Shown here: positions 48,130-59,500 of the stretch, piece after piece
How the letters are laid out: each line of letters opens with the position of its first letter
Numbering within the stretch: position 1 is the first letter of the stretch
Source of the DNA: Acorus gramineus
Taxonomy: Eukaryota; Streptophyta; Magnoliopsida; Acorales; Acoraceae
Assembly: GCA_030737835.1 (NCBI GenBank)
Contig: CM060856.1
Span: 20,333,941 to 20,397,940 of the forward strand
Reading direction: 5' to 3'
Length of the DNA stretch: 64,000 nucleotides
Notes under the pieces: generated by a model
Told to the model about the DNA's origin: nothing
Databases searched by the model: none
The model's input: the letters and a program-made list of their open reading frames with translations, nothing else
Translations under genes and position numbers: made by a program

Positions 48130-48869
48130 TTAAAGTTCCTTTCTAGAATATTAGGGGTCTCCACGACCCGGTGAAGCAAGCGGCCGTGAAGGAATACGTT
48201 CATTTGTATGGGGCGTAGGTATGCTATCTTCAGAAAACCAAGATGGCTCATATGGAGGGTTCACTGCTTGAGGCATTTGGAGGGGGTTGCTGGACGAAAT
48301 GGCATTCTGATGTGCAGAGGGGAGTTTCAGGGGGCATCATCCTTGGTTGGGACTCCCATTTTTGGAAGGGGGTCAACCAAGTGGTTGGTAAATTTTCTGT
48401 GTCTGTCCTCCTGGAATGCACATCGACATCGAAGTGTTGGATTTGTTCGGGGGTCTATGGGCCTCACTCCGATGCTGAATGTGTCTCCCTTTGGGATGAA
48501 TTATCAGATGTTCGTAGAAGATGGGAGTCCCCATGGTGCATGGAGGGGGACTTCATTGTCACCAGATTCAGGTCTCATCGCAATCGTAATGCAGATCTCA
48601 CACCGACGATGTGTGCTTTCAATTTTTGGATTGAGGAGGAGGGGCTACTTGACCTGCCTGTGCCGAGGTTGGAATTCACATGGAGTAACCAGCTAGATGA
48701 CCCTTCGCTTGCACGTTTGGATGTGATCTTAGGGGACGGGGATTGGGATGAGATCTTCTCGGCCGGGGAGATAGCGGGTCTATTGCGTTCGGTTTCGGAC
48801 CATACTCTATTGATGTTGTCCTTCGCTGGGAGCACGCGCAAGGGGCGCCACTTCAAATTCGAATCGTGA
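48130..48869 (+). pseudogene. LINE endonuclease domain, broken
   Basis: The frame begins with NIRGLHDPVKQAAVKEYVHL, where TGG before the first Asn has become TAG; a second TAG follows GA near 48218. It continues CYLQKTKM, MEGDFIVTRFRSHRN, TWSNQLDDPSLARLDVILGD and SDHTLLML. These match the plant L1 endonuclease motifs (LQETK, GGDFN, TWSN, SDH). Two catalytic positions are altered: Glu to Lys in LQKTK and Asn to Ile in GDFI. SDH is kept. This domain nicks target DNA to prime insertion; this copy could not. Confidence 0.75.
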
Positions 48870-49739
48870 TGGGTTGAGTGGGGTCGTTTAGAGGAGGTGG
48901 TGCACATGTCTTGGACCGCGAACTCGGGTATCCTCAACGGGGCACGCCGAATTGCTTTTAAGTTGCGGAGATTGAAGCGGGCACTGTGAGGTTGGAGTCG
49001 GGAAGCGGTACGCGGGAGGCGGGAGAGCAAAATAGCATGCCTTGAGCAGATTGTGAGATGGGATAGGGCGGAGGAGAGCAGGTCTCTCTTGGATGTTGAC
49101 CGGGCAACAAGGAAGGCATGCTGCGAGAGGCTGACGGAGATCCTCCGGATGCAGGAAAAGGAACGGAGACAGAAGTCTAAGGCCCTTAGACTCAAGCTTG
49201 GTGATAACAACACCAAATACTTCTATACAGTTGCCACTTTTTGTTGGCAAGCCAACCGTATTCGAAGTCTGACATTTGACGATGATTGTATAGACGAGGA
49301 GGGGGGCTTGCACTCCAGGGTGGAGGCACACCTTCGATAGGCTTTCTCAAGGAGGATAGCATGGCACCCGGACTGGGAATTTGAGTTGTTGCAAAGCATT
49401 CCGATGGAGGCCTTTTCGGCTTTGGACGCCCTCTTTGAAGAGATGGAGATCAAGTGGGTGCTCTTTGGGGTTGAGGGGGACAAATCCCTAGGCCCTGATG
49501 GGTTTGGGGTATGTTTTTACCGGTGTTTTTGAAAGATAGTGAGAGATGATATTCTTGATTTGTTTGAAGAGTTCTTTGAAGGCCGAGACAGATCAATGTT
49601 CGTGCTCCTTCATAAGGAGGGAGCAACGTTGATCGAGGACTTCTGGCCTATTTGCTTGGTAAATGATTGTTATATGCTACTCTCTAAGGTCTTGGAAAAT
49701 CGGATGTGAGGATTGGGTGACCGTCTCTTTGAAGCATCG

Positions 49740-50400
49740 TAGTCGGCCTTCATTCCTGTTCGTGCGCAGCAAGACAACTTTCTAGCCTCTCAAGAGCTAA
49801 TCTCCGCATTATTGCAGGACAAGAGGAGTGGGTTCGCACTTTCGCACTAAAGTTGGACTTCGCTAAGGCATATGACAAAGTGGACTGGGGTTTCTTGTTG
49901 CATGTCCTTTGGTTGCACGGGTTCAAGAACAACTGGGTGCGTATGTTTGAGCAATGTATATCGACGGCCAACACGTTTGTGGTTCTTAATGGTGAGCTAC
50001 ACGACTTCTTCCCAATCAACAGGGGCCTACGACAGGGAGACCCCTTGTCCACATTCTTATTCCTCATCATTGCCAACGTCTTGAGCTACATGTGCAGGGA
50101 GGCCTCTTGGTAGGGATGGCTCGCAGGGGCTGCAAGGATTGTAGGGGACACTTGCTTCCCCATTCTTCAATATGCTGACGACACTATCCTCCTCGGAGAT
50201 GCAGAGGTGGAGAACATCCGGGGTTTCTATTTTATATTAAAAATCTTTGAATTATTGTCAAACCTCGGGATAAACTTCCACAAGAGCGTCCTTATCCCGT
50301 TGAACATTGACCCCAAGGGGGCGTCCATCCTTGCAGGCATCGTAGGATGTCCAATCCAGAAGCTTTCTTATTGACAGCTAGGGTTCCCGCTGGTGAAGAA
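49740..50400 (+). pseudogene. LINE reverse transcriptase core, broken
   Basis: PVRAQQDNFLASQELISALL is followed by a frameshift at about 49839-49853, where TTCGCAC is duplicated. Then come LDFAKAYDKVDWGFLLH, NRGLRQGDPLSTFLF and, after a TAG at 50112, QYADDTILLGDAEV. The Asp of DFAKAYD and the YADD box, both catalytic in the family, are kept. Further stops lie at 50372 and 50408. Later frames up to 50947 carry thumb-like and connection sequence. Confidence 0.8.
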
Positions 50401-51309
50401 CCGTCTCTGAGTAGTTGACTGGGCTACATTTGTGGAGCGCTTCCACCACAAGTTGGAGGGATGGAAGGGAGACATCTCAGTTTTGGTGCAAGGATCACGC
50501 TCCTTCAAGCGGTCCTCTCTAGCCTCCCAGTGTGTTTCCTTAACATTTTTCGAATGCCTATTGGAGTGGGCCAAACCATTGACCGTATTTGTCGACGGTT
50601 CCTATGGTGTGGCACAAAGGAGGGGGTGCGACGTCCGCGCTTGGTTAGATTGGAGTTTGTGTGTCAACGAAAAGCAAAGGGGGGGGGGGGGGGTAGGGAT
50701 TCTTGACATGACAAACATGAATTGTGCTTTGATCTATAAATGGTTATGGCGGTGTGCCGACTCACCTAGCTTGGCATGGAATGTGGTCTTCCAGGAGAGA
50801 TATGTCACGCTGCGAGTGCAGGGGGCGCGTTCTTGTGGCCAGTTCAAAAGATGTCTTCAATTTCGAAGGGGATTTTTATCCCTAGGAGAAGACTTTGTGG
50901 AGGCTGTCACTTTGCCGCTGGGGGAGGGATTAAAGATTAGTTTCTAGGAGGATGTTTGGTGTGGCGCTACTTTGTTGCGGTCTATGTTTCCCTGAGCATA
51001 CATCCTCGCCATGCATACGGAGGCATGGTCCACAGTTTTTCGTGTGCCTCAAACTCAAGTTGGCACATACAATGTTAGCGTACACCCGTGGGGAATGAGG
51101 CCCTCTACCTGTCGACTCTAGCAAGACAGTTTTAAGGAATGCGTCCGTTGATGGGAGTGGCTGACTCGAGGGCCTAGGCACCTGATCCGGGTCATGGATT
51201 CAACGTTCGGTGTGCTTACAATTGGTGGCATAGGGCGGTCGAACATAACACCATGATAAATCCTTTCCATGGCCTTTGGGGGCTCCCAGATCCACTTAAG
51301 GTGAAGGGT

Positions 51310-51690
51310 TTCATGTGATTAGTATTGCAGAATCATTTGTTAACCAAGGCCTATCGTGCTAAGTGGCATCCAAATGAGGCGACGGAGTGCGTGCTTTGCA
51401 ACCTGGAGAGCGAGACCACCGCGCATCTACTCTGTCGCTGCTCCTTCTCTCGGCAAGTTTGGGTGGCCTGTGGTGGTTTCATGAGCATGTCAACGCAAGT
51501 AGAGGAGACTGTGGACCTATGGCTTTTGCGGTCTACAATTGTATCAAAGCATGGGAAAGGGAGGCTTGGGCAAGCTATGTCAAGCGGCCATGGCGGCGGT
51601 CGCATGGGCGTTATGGCTAACGCACAACGCTGTCGTGTTCCATGGGTAGCAGGCCTACGTGGAAAACGTGTGGGATGAGGCAGAGGCTTT
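51310..51690 (+). pseudogene. LINE C-terminal zinc-finger (zf-RVT) segment
   Basis: NHLLTKAYRAKWHPNEATEC is followed by VLCNLESETTAHLLCRCSFS and RQVW. The C..C..H..C spacing is that of the zf-RVT domain at the end of plant LINE ORF2 proteins. A stop precedes it (TGA near 51316), so it is not joined to the reverse transcriptase in frame. Confidence 0.75.
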
Positions 51691-52016
51691 CTTGTAAAAT
51701 TGGAGACAATTCATTGCGAGCATTGGGGACCTTGTCCACGGAGAGGCACCCTATCTGATGGGGTAGTCGCTGCACGGTTTTTCGTGCCCGGAGCATGAGG
51801 GGCCGAGGGTGAGGGACTAGGCCAATTTCTCACCGGCTTGGCTTCGCCTTCCACCCGGAGGCAACCTTGTTCCACCTTGGGACTCGTATGGTCTATGGTT
51901 TTCTTTTTTATTTTGATGTCTTTTACTCTATTTTTCTTCTTCCTTTAAATTGGATGTTGCACGATGATATTCATATAATTTGTGGTGGCTCCGCCTACCT
52001 TTGTCTCAAAAAAAAA

Positions 52017-53015
52017 TTGAACTTTTTTTTTATGTAAAATTTAATGGTGAACTTCATGTAAAATAAAAGAAAAGAAATCTCACAACCTAGAAAAATATGT
52101 GAAAATCTAAAATTTTCAATTAAAAAAAATCTAAGATAATTTTTTAAGATTCTGTTTTCTCAAGAACCATCTATAATCTTAACTCATAAATTTCTGAATA
52201 ACCCAAATAATCTTTAACTTTAAAAAAAATGAAAAACATCGTTTTGTAATAAAAAAATAACACTTTAAGAATCAAGAATCTAATAAAAGTAAACTTTCTG
52301 GAAAAATTTGAAGGTTGTTTTCAAACACTATTGAAGAACCTAAAAATAATATTGTGGATCATATTTTTTAAGACACTATATTTGATTATTTTCATACACC
52401 AATTGCTAGTATCATTTAAAGTACATCATACCACACAGGATAAAACATGTGTGTTTTCCGTGTGTCTTTGAATGATTGATAACATGAATTAAAAATGTGC
52501 TTAATTAGTCCAACTTTTAGTTTTATTTTTTTAATTTTAAGTTATCTATGTTCATAAAAATAAATTAAAAAAAAAAGAACGGGTGTAGATCAATTTCCAT
52601 CAATAATTCCTATGGATAGCCCCGATGGGCCACAGTATTAATCATTGTGCAAGTCAATGTTTTGGTACTGTAGATGATAAATGAAATCATTTCAATAGCA
52701 GCTTCCTTGTTCAGTGATCCTTCTGGACTGTGGAAATGATTAGTTCAAAACTGTTGGACCACTGATTCATCTCTTTTGAAGTTTGGTTGAAGTATCTAAT
52801 CTTCTCATGCCCTATCAATAAACTATTCAAACAAAGATCAGATACCTGGCTACCATGGCTTTGAATGATTGGATGATGAGAATGTAATTCAGGAAAGTCA
52901 AGGATGATGGATTATCTTCTAATTGTTTTTTTCCCATAGGTTCTGTCATTTACCAAACAAAAAGACTGTCCACTGAGTTATATGAATAAATATATAATAA
53001 ATTATTCTTCAGTGA
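52017..53015. other. AT-rich spacer, nothing recognised
   Basis: No gene or element ends seen on either strand. Confidence 0.5.
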
Positions 53016-53019
53016 TCAT

Positions 53020-53215
53020 AGCACAACGATTCAGGATTTAATGGTATTACTGATAGGTCATGGGTTCGAGTCTTGATGCTGACTTACCTACTTGTTCGTT
53101 GGCGATTATTCGAAAAAAAATTTCGTGGGATCAGGACAAACAGGCGGAGATAACATTCCCAGCTCGATTGGAAGGTCAGCCACGGAAGATCCATCCGACA
53201 TATATAAAAAAAAAA
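53020..53215 (+). mobile_element. tRNA-derived SINE
   Basis: ATAGCACAACGATTCAGGA starts an A-box-like head, and TGGGTTCGAGTCTTGATG gives a near-consensus B box (GGTTCGAGTC). The body of about 120 bp ends in an A-run at 53205-53216. Right after it CTCTTCAAAGG occurs twice in 24 bp. The left flank has TTCTTCAGTG, so the duplication is uncertain. Confidence 0.65.
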
Positions 53216-53216
53216 A

Positions 53217-54429
53217 CTCTTCAAAGGTGCTCTTCAAAGGTTGCTAATCCCATTGGTTGATATATAAAGCAAACTTTTGAAAAGAAAAAAACAAAAGCTA
53301 TACACTGCAATTGGATCCAATCTTATCCGATTCAACTTTTTGGTGAGTTCAAATTGGAGTTTTAACAGTTGGGTTTAACTTGAATCCATATCTTAAGTTA
53401 ATAAAAAAAAAATACAATTTGAATTGAGTTATGGATGATATGTACAAAAGGGAATGTCAAATTTAAATATTAAGATTTGATCTTACAAGGATCAATATGA
53501 TTAATTAAATTATAAAAAATACTGAATTTATTAAAAACTTACATCTTATATAATAAAAACATATTATTAGATTTTTTTTGTAGAACTGGAACAAATAGAC
53601 AGAGTTAATCTTTTCAACTTGACCATACAGTCAGCCACGAGGGTCTCTTCAACTCTAAAATGAAAAAGAAAATATTATCATATATTACTGGGATGATATA
53701 TATAAATACTTTAAAAGTATTAATATTTAAGAAGATGTTTGTATTATATTTATAAAATATTTTTCACTTTGTAAATCAGTTTATTAGAAATAATAATAAT
53801 GATTATATTCGTAGATGCCACAATTAAATTTTTGTTAAATAGACATATGAGCGTGTGATGTTTTTTCGATTTTAATGATTCGTTCGAGTTTACAAAAAGT
53901 CTGGTGACGTCACATGAGATTTTCTATTCGGCCATATCGGTTAATTAATCTGATACGTCGAAACAGTGGACCGCACCAAAAATATTCCCTCGATTGGTCG
54001 CACAAAAATATGAAAATCAAATCGATGCTTCTTCTGCGTGCGTGCGGTGCTAGTTCCAGCTAAAGCTGACACAGAGGTCAACTTAAGCTAAACTCACCTG
54101 CGTTGGCCTCGTAACATCAAATCAAATCACATCACATCCGTCCAATCAATAAGTTCCCCCTCACGATGTGCGGACAGTAATTTCTGTTTATCCATTTATG
54201 ATGAGACCAAAAGCCGTACGAGCATCGCGTGCCATGCGGAGTACGGTAATTCGTCGATCGAAACGCCGACACTGTTCAAAGTTTGAACTTCTAACAATCG
54301 GGATCCCTCGGGTCTCGTGAAATCACAACCGTCCAAAAATTGAATCCGTCGGCAGGAGAACCAAAGAAAACCCCAGGCCTTTAATAAGCAGGATTCAGAT
54401 TCTAGATCGGGATACCGTGAACCATATGG
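53217..54429. other. Unassigned spacer
   Basis: AT-rich to about 53.8 kb, then a more balanced stretch (53.9-54.4 kb) without a recognised gene, possibly distal promoter of the kinase gene. Confidence 0.4.
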
Positions 54430-55232
54430 TTTTTTGAGCGTTTGAATATGAGATTGAAACTCTAAAATATTCTTAAAATTTTATGTTTTATGCTCAGTTT
54501 TAAAAATTTATATTTTATTAGATTTAAAATGAAATATTGTTGTTTGAAAAGCTAAATGCTGAATGTGTTTGGATATGAGTTTTAAAAACTTTAGTTTTTT
54601 AAATGTCTAAATCTCATATCCAAAAGGACCCTTAGCAAGGAACATAATTGAAAAAACATAATTAAAATTTTCAATCTCAATCATGCATTTGGTAATACAT
54701 GGATTTCAATATAAAAAAAATATATTTTTATAAAAATATCTAATATATATATTAGATGATATATATATATATATATATATTAAATATATTTATATTGGAT
54801 ATATATATATCCAATCAAAATATCCAAAAAAAAATATATATATCCAATAAAAATATCCAATATATATATTATATTTATAAAAATATATATAGTAAATATA
54901 TTTATTTATATATATGTTAAGGGAGATGAATAGATACTATATAAAAATATCTTTTTTTTCAATCCACTTAGATTAGGATTAGACGACTCTTGGGTTAGCA
55001 ATCCCCTTTAGGTTGCGTTTGGATGTGAGATTGAAATGTTAAGATTTTTACAAATCTTGTGTTTGAAACTCAATTTTTGAAAAATTATGTTCTGTTAGAT
55101 ATTCATAAAATGGAAGATGTTGTTTGAAAGGAAAGATGATGGTTTAAAAAACTAAACGCATAAAATGTGTTTGGATTTGAGTTTTAGCTTTTTAAACGCA
55201 AAATCTATTTAAACTCATATCCAAACAACGCC
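54430..55232. repeat. Two related MITEs flanking an AT microsatellite
   Basis: The element at about 55014-55232 begins GGTTGCGTTTGGATGTGAGA and ends CTCATATCCAAACAACGCC, an inverted repeat. A shorter relative lies at about 54430-54627 (GAATATGAGATTGAAACTC to TCTCATATCCAAAAGGACCC). Both share TGTTGTTTGAAA and TGTGTTTGGAT blocks in the same order. Between them 54700-54920 is nearly pure A/T with (TA)n. There is no coding capacity. Confidence 0.65.
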
Positions 55233-55489
55233 TTATTCAAGGATTCCTAATCCAACTCTCTTAGTCTCGATCCTTTTTAAAATTTATTCAAATAACTTAC
55301 TAACTTCCAGACATATAGTATTTCTATCGAACATACTAGGGTTCCGGATGACGACAAGTCATGAACCGTACCGGTTATTCTAATTTAAAGTTCTCCGCGA
55401 GTGATGACACCGACACACTCTGGTTTCAGCAGTCATAAACCATGGCGGCACATTTTTTATATCACCGTCGCCATTTGTGCGTTATTTGA

Positions 55490-55713
55490 AGGATTGATTG
55501 ACAGAGGACCCGAAATCCTCATTTGAAACGGCAGTTTTTGAAGGGGTCGGTGCTCGGACGATTCCGACTCGGTTCGCCTCCTGTCTTCAGGAAGCTTTGG
55601 ATTTCAATCGTAGCTCGTTTTGAGGTTCTTGAGGTCGGGGACTGAATTGATCGGAGGGGTGTCGGATCGGGGCTTCCCATTGAAGGTTCAGATGCGTTGA
55701 ATTCGAATATTAG
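55490..55713 (+). other. Non-coding first exon (5' UTR) of the LCB kinase gene
   Basis: This moderately GC-rich stretch ends at a TTAG/GTAATT donor (55713/55714). The matching acceptor is TAACCTCTAG at 56533, nine nt before the ATG. It contains one minimal upstream ORF, ATG-CGT-TGA at 55692-55700. The transcription start near 55490 is a guess from the composition and a weak TTTTTATATC TATA-like word at about 55453. Confidence 0.5.
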
Positions 55714-56542
55714 GTAATTTTTTTTGCTGATCTCTCTGTGTGAACGGGTTGAGAAATGGTGGGTGATTTGCTGTGTTTCAGCTGATGGAGAATTCAAGTT
55801 CTTTCATTTTTTTGGGAGAATCATTGATAGGTGGAGTGATTTCATGGATTTCTAGGCTAATTTGACGGAGAAATGAAAGGAAAATGGATTTTTTTGGTTA
55901 AATATGGACCTCTAGCAGTCCTTTTGGGTTTCCTATATAATTATTTTAGTTAATAAATTATGGTGATACATATTCCCGTAAATTCGCCTTTCTAATTTTT
56001 TAGTAGCATTTCCTTGATATTCCATTAGCAATTGCAGAAGAAAGACATTATGAACTTGTTAGTATAAATTTAAAATAATGCACACTCTGCACTTACAAAT
56101 GAAGTGCATTGCATATATCATTCAGCAGTATGGTATCAAATCTCTCATTGGAGTTCAAATGATGTTCTGGACGAATGTGACTGTTCATAGTTAGTAAATG
56201 AGATGCACAGGATGAATCTTTTTTTTTTTTTAATATATATGTATTTTTGAATACAACCCATGTTAGGGTTGGTTGATTTGAAGGCATATGATGGATGGAT
56301 GAAAGTTTATTATAGCCCAGCATCTGTAGCATATTAGAATCTTCCTCTATTTCTGTGAATATGTGTGTGTGTTTACTTATTATCAAGATATGCTTAGAAT
56401 GAATGTTGGCAAAAGATGGCCTTTTATTTCGCATAAGAAATTTTCTGTGGAATCTTTGCAGTCATCTCCTTTCTTGTCTTTGTGAAGTTGATATTCTCAT
56501 ATTTTTCCCTCCATTTTATATGTTAACCTCTAGGTAGGGGAG

Positions 56543-59500
56543 ATGCAGAAATCTGGCATTTCACAAAATAATAGCCCTGGAGTCCTGCCGCAACAATCAA
56601 TCAATCGATCTGGAAGTAGGCATTCTCAAATTTCCACAGGACAGCATTCATCCCCACCTGTGTTTCCAGAAAAACAAGGCAGGGTAAGATCTTCCAGGCA
56701 AAAGGAGAAAAATATTGCCAATGATGATACAGAAAAAGTAAAGGCTGAGGTGCACAAAATCGATATAGGAGATGAGCAGTCTGATTTATTAGGATATGAA
56801 GTCTTCTCAGGGAAGCTTGTTCCTGAAAAGAAAACTACACATTCAAATGCAGATGTGCAAAATGCAACAGGAACAGCATATCAGGATGCTGTTGATGCAA
56901 AACTTACAAGCAAAGCTTTAATTTGGGGGCATTTGATGTTGTCTCTCGAAGACGTTGTTTCTGTGAGTTCATCCTAGAGAAACCATGAAGCCTTTTTTCT
57001 GCAGTCAAGTTTTTGCCCTTTTCGTTTCTCCTTTTAGTTTGACTGGTCACTCCGTCTGGTTGCATGGATTTTGTAGGTATCATATATGGCCGGACTTAGA
57101 CAGTTTACTGTGCACTCCTACCCAATAACAAAGAAGTCACGCATGCTCTCTTGCTTTGTGAAGCCCCAAAGAACTCAAAAAGATTTTCGTTTCCTGGCTT
57201 CTAGCCCAGAGGATGCTGTTCAGTGGGTTAGTGGCTTTGCAGATCAGCAGTGTTTTGTGAATTTCTCCGAAAATCCGATGGTGTCTATGAAGAAGCAGAG
57301 CTCTGAAATTCTTGGAGCTGATTTTCTGTTTGAACCACATATCAAATGCAAAAGTCCTCCCAAGATGCTAGTGATAATGAACCCCCGCTCTGGACATGGT
57401 CGTTCTAGTAAAGTTTTTGAAAGCAAAGTAAAACCTATTTTTCAGGTATTTTTCAAATTTCCCCTTAAAATATTGTTCTTGCTCCATCATCGTCTACCCA
57501 AGGTCTTGAATCTTTGCTGCATTTGCTTGTCCTTTGTAGATTTCTTTCCATGATAAACTCCCTTTATGTGAAAAAAAACAAGAATCTTGCTCTTGTAGGA
57601 ACTCCCGAATGGTATGCATATGAATTACAATGCAGTCAGACCCATGAATCACTTTGACTGTGAAAACATGATTCAGAGTTACATATCAGTAGTCATATTA
57701 ATCTTGAGAAGTTTGTAGGTATGCATTTTTGAGACCATCACTAGTCAGCGAGTCAACTGTTCAAGTTTTGTTGGCTTTACAGGGTTGACTTCTGATATCC
57801 AATGGTGAACGTTGGATCCATGTTTGTAGTTATATAATAGCGAGAATCATTGCACTAAGAGGTGACAACATAATTTTACAGGTTTAACTTATACGAAAGG
57901 GGATTCCGACTGTGTTTATATAGTAATTAAACTATATAAAAAAGATAGAAAGTTGGGTTTTTAGGTGAAATTGTAGCCAAGTTCAATGTTTTATAACTCA
58001 TTGGTTTATGGTAGTGTTCAAATAAGGCTTACATGTGCTCTTTACAAAGCTAGGCTCATTAGAATTTGGATGAGTTAGAATAATCATTCACACTCATTAG
58101 TCACATTTAGTTTTATTTCCTCATTAGCACCGTAGCTTTAATAACAATCTTACTGGATGTCACTCAGCATGCCATATCACTGACAAAGGGATTTTCAAAA
58201 AAAAAAGGAAGAAGAAATAATTGAATAAAATACCATTAAATTGTTATCCACATTTGATTTGCAGAAGTGGTATTCCAACAACATGCCACTTTGGCAAGTC
58301 AGAACATCAACATTACCTGCGCTCACTCTCAAATGGTGTCTTTGTTTCTTAAACTTAACCTGAATTGAGAATCTATGTTCTCGAACGTTGCTTATATGCA
58401 TAGTTTACACCTGGGAAAACTCAAATTATGGATCCCAGATTCTTATCTTTATTCAGTTATTGTTTTCCCACATTTTTCCTTGTAAATCGATTTGGTTATT
58501 TATAGCTGATTTCTTGCTTCTATAGAAGATCTAGTAGATTTTATCCACCTAGCAACTTTTTTCTCCAATTTTGATGGAGAATAGTCATCCAAAACCCAGA
58601 TTTGTGAATTTTCTTTTTTTTTTTTTATATATTTTTTATATTTTTATTTTTACAATGTCCAGGAACATATCTCTTTCCTGATCTATGGGCAGATTTTTTC
58701 TCCAATTTTTTTTTCTTGATTCATTTAATCTGGTCACTTTTGTAAATAAAATTTGGGCAACCCCCTTAAAATAAATACCTAGGAGGTAAGGCATGTCTTC
58801 CATGGCTTGGACTGTAGCTTGGTGGTTGATTAGAGAATTTGCACCTAAGAGATCATGAGTTTGAGTCCCAACATTTATTTACAAAAAAAAGGCATTTGTG
58901 TACCTCTGAGTTTTTGCTGGAGTATTTTCACTGTTAAATAAAATTACACGGGGTACTCCCACCTGTTTAAAAAAAAAATATTACTTTAGTAACAGTTTCT
59001 ACTATTTTTTTCCCATTTGTTAACCAGGGTGATGTTTCTCACTTGATGAGATGTGAGAGGCCCTTGTAAGAGACCATTAGTGTAAGTTCTTTTCTTGATA
59101 TTTGGTAAATAGTAAATTGCTACTTCTTTCTGATTCTCTTAGTAAGAAATTATCTGTTCGGTACCAAGCTAATATAGTACTGTGCTCACCCGGCAGGGAT
59201 ATGGATAGATGTAACAGCCAATTCCAGATCACTGTGTAAAGTTCTAAAACTAGAAAGTGGTTGGTTTGTAGGCGACCAGTCACAATCACTAAGCGTTCAC
59301 TTAAACCTCTTTGTCAGGCAGCTTTCAAGCTAATCTTCAAAAGGTGCAACTTGAAGCACCACCTCTGGTTACACCAGATGATGACGCAGCTGTTTGCTAA
59401 GGCTAAGGAGATGCTGTTATATAATTAGGTGCATATGTGTCCTAATCTCAAATTAGAAGCTAGTGACCTTGGTGTAAAGCTTCTCAAGGTCTTTTCTTTA

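Larger units (their letters stand above)
46050..52015 (+). mobile_element. LINE (L1-type) retrotransposon, near full length, inactive
   Basis: This is a 6 kb block of higher GC content. It runs in order: a gag-like ORF1 region (about 46090-48110, several broken frames, no clear zinc knuckle), an apurinic endonuclease (48130-48869), reverse transcriptase (about 49740-50400), a zinc-finger RVT segment (51325-51500), and a 3' UTR ending in GTCTC and a nine-A tail at about 52008-52016. Many stop codons and frameshifts are present. A poly(G) run lies at 50679-50693. The 5' border is set only by the composition change near 46050, and no target duplication was identified. Confidence 0.85.
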
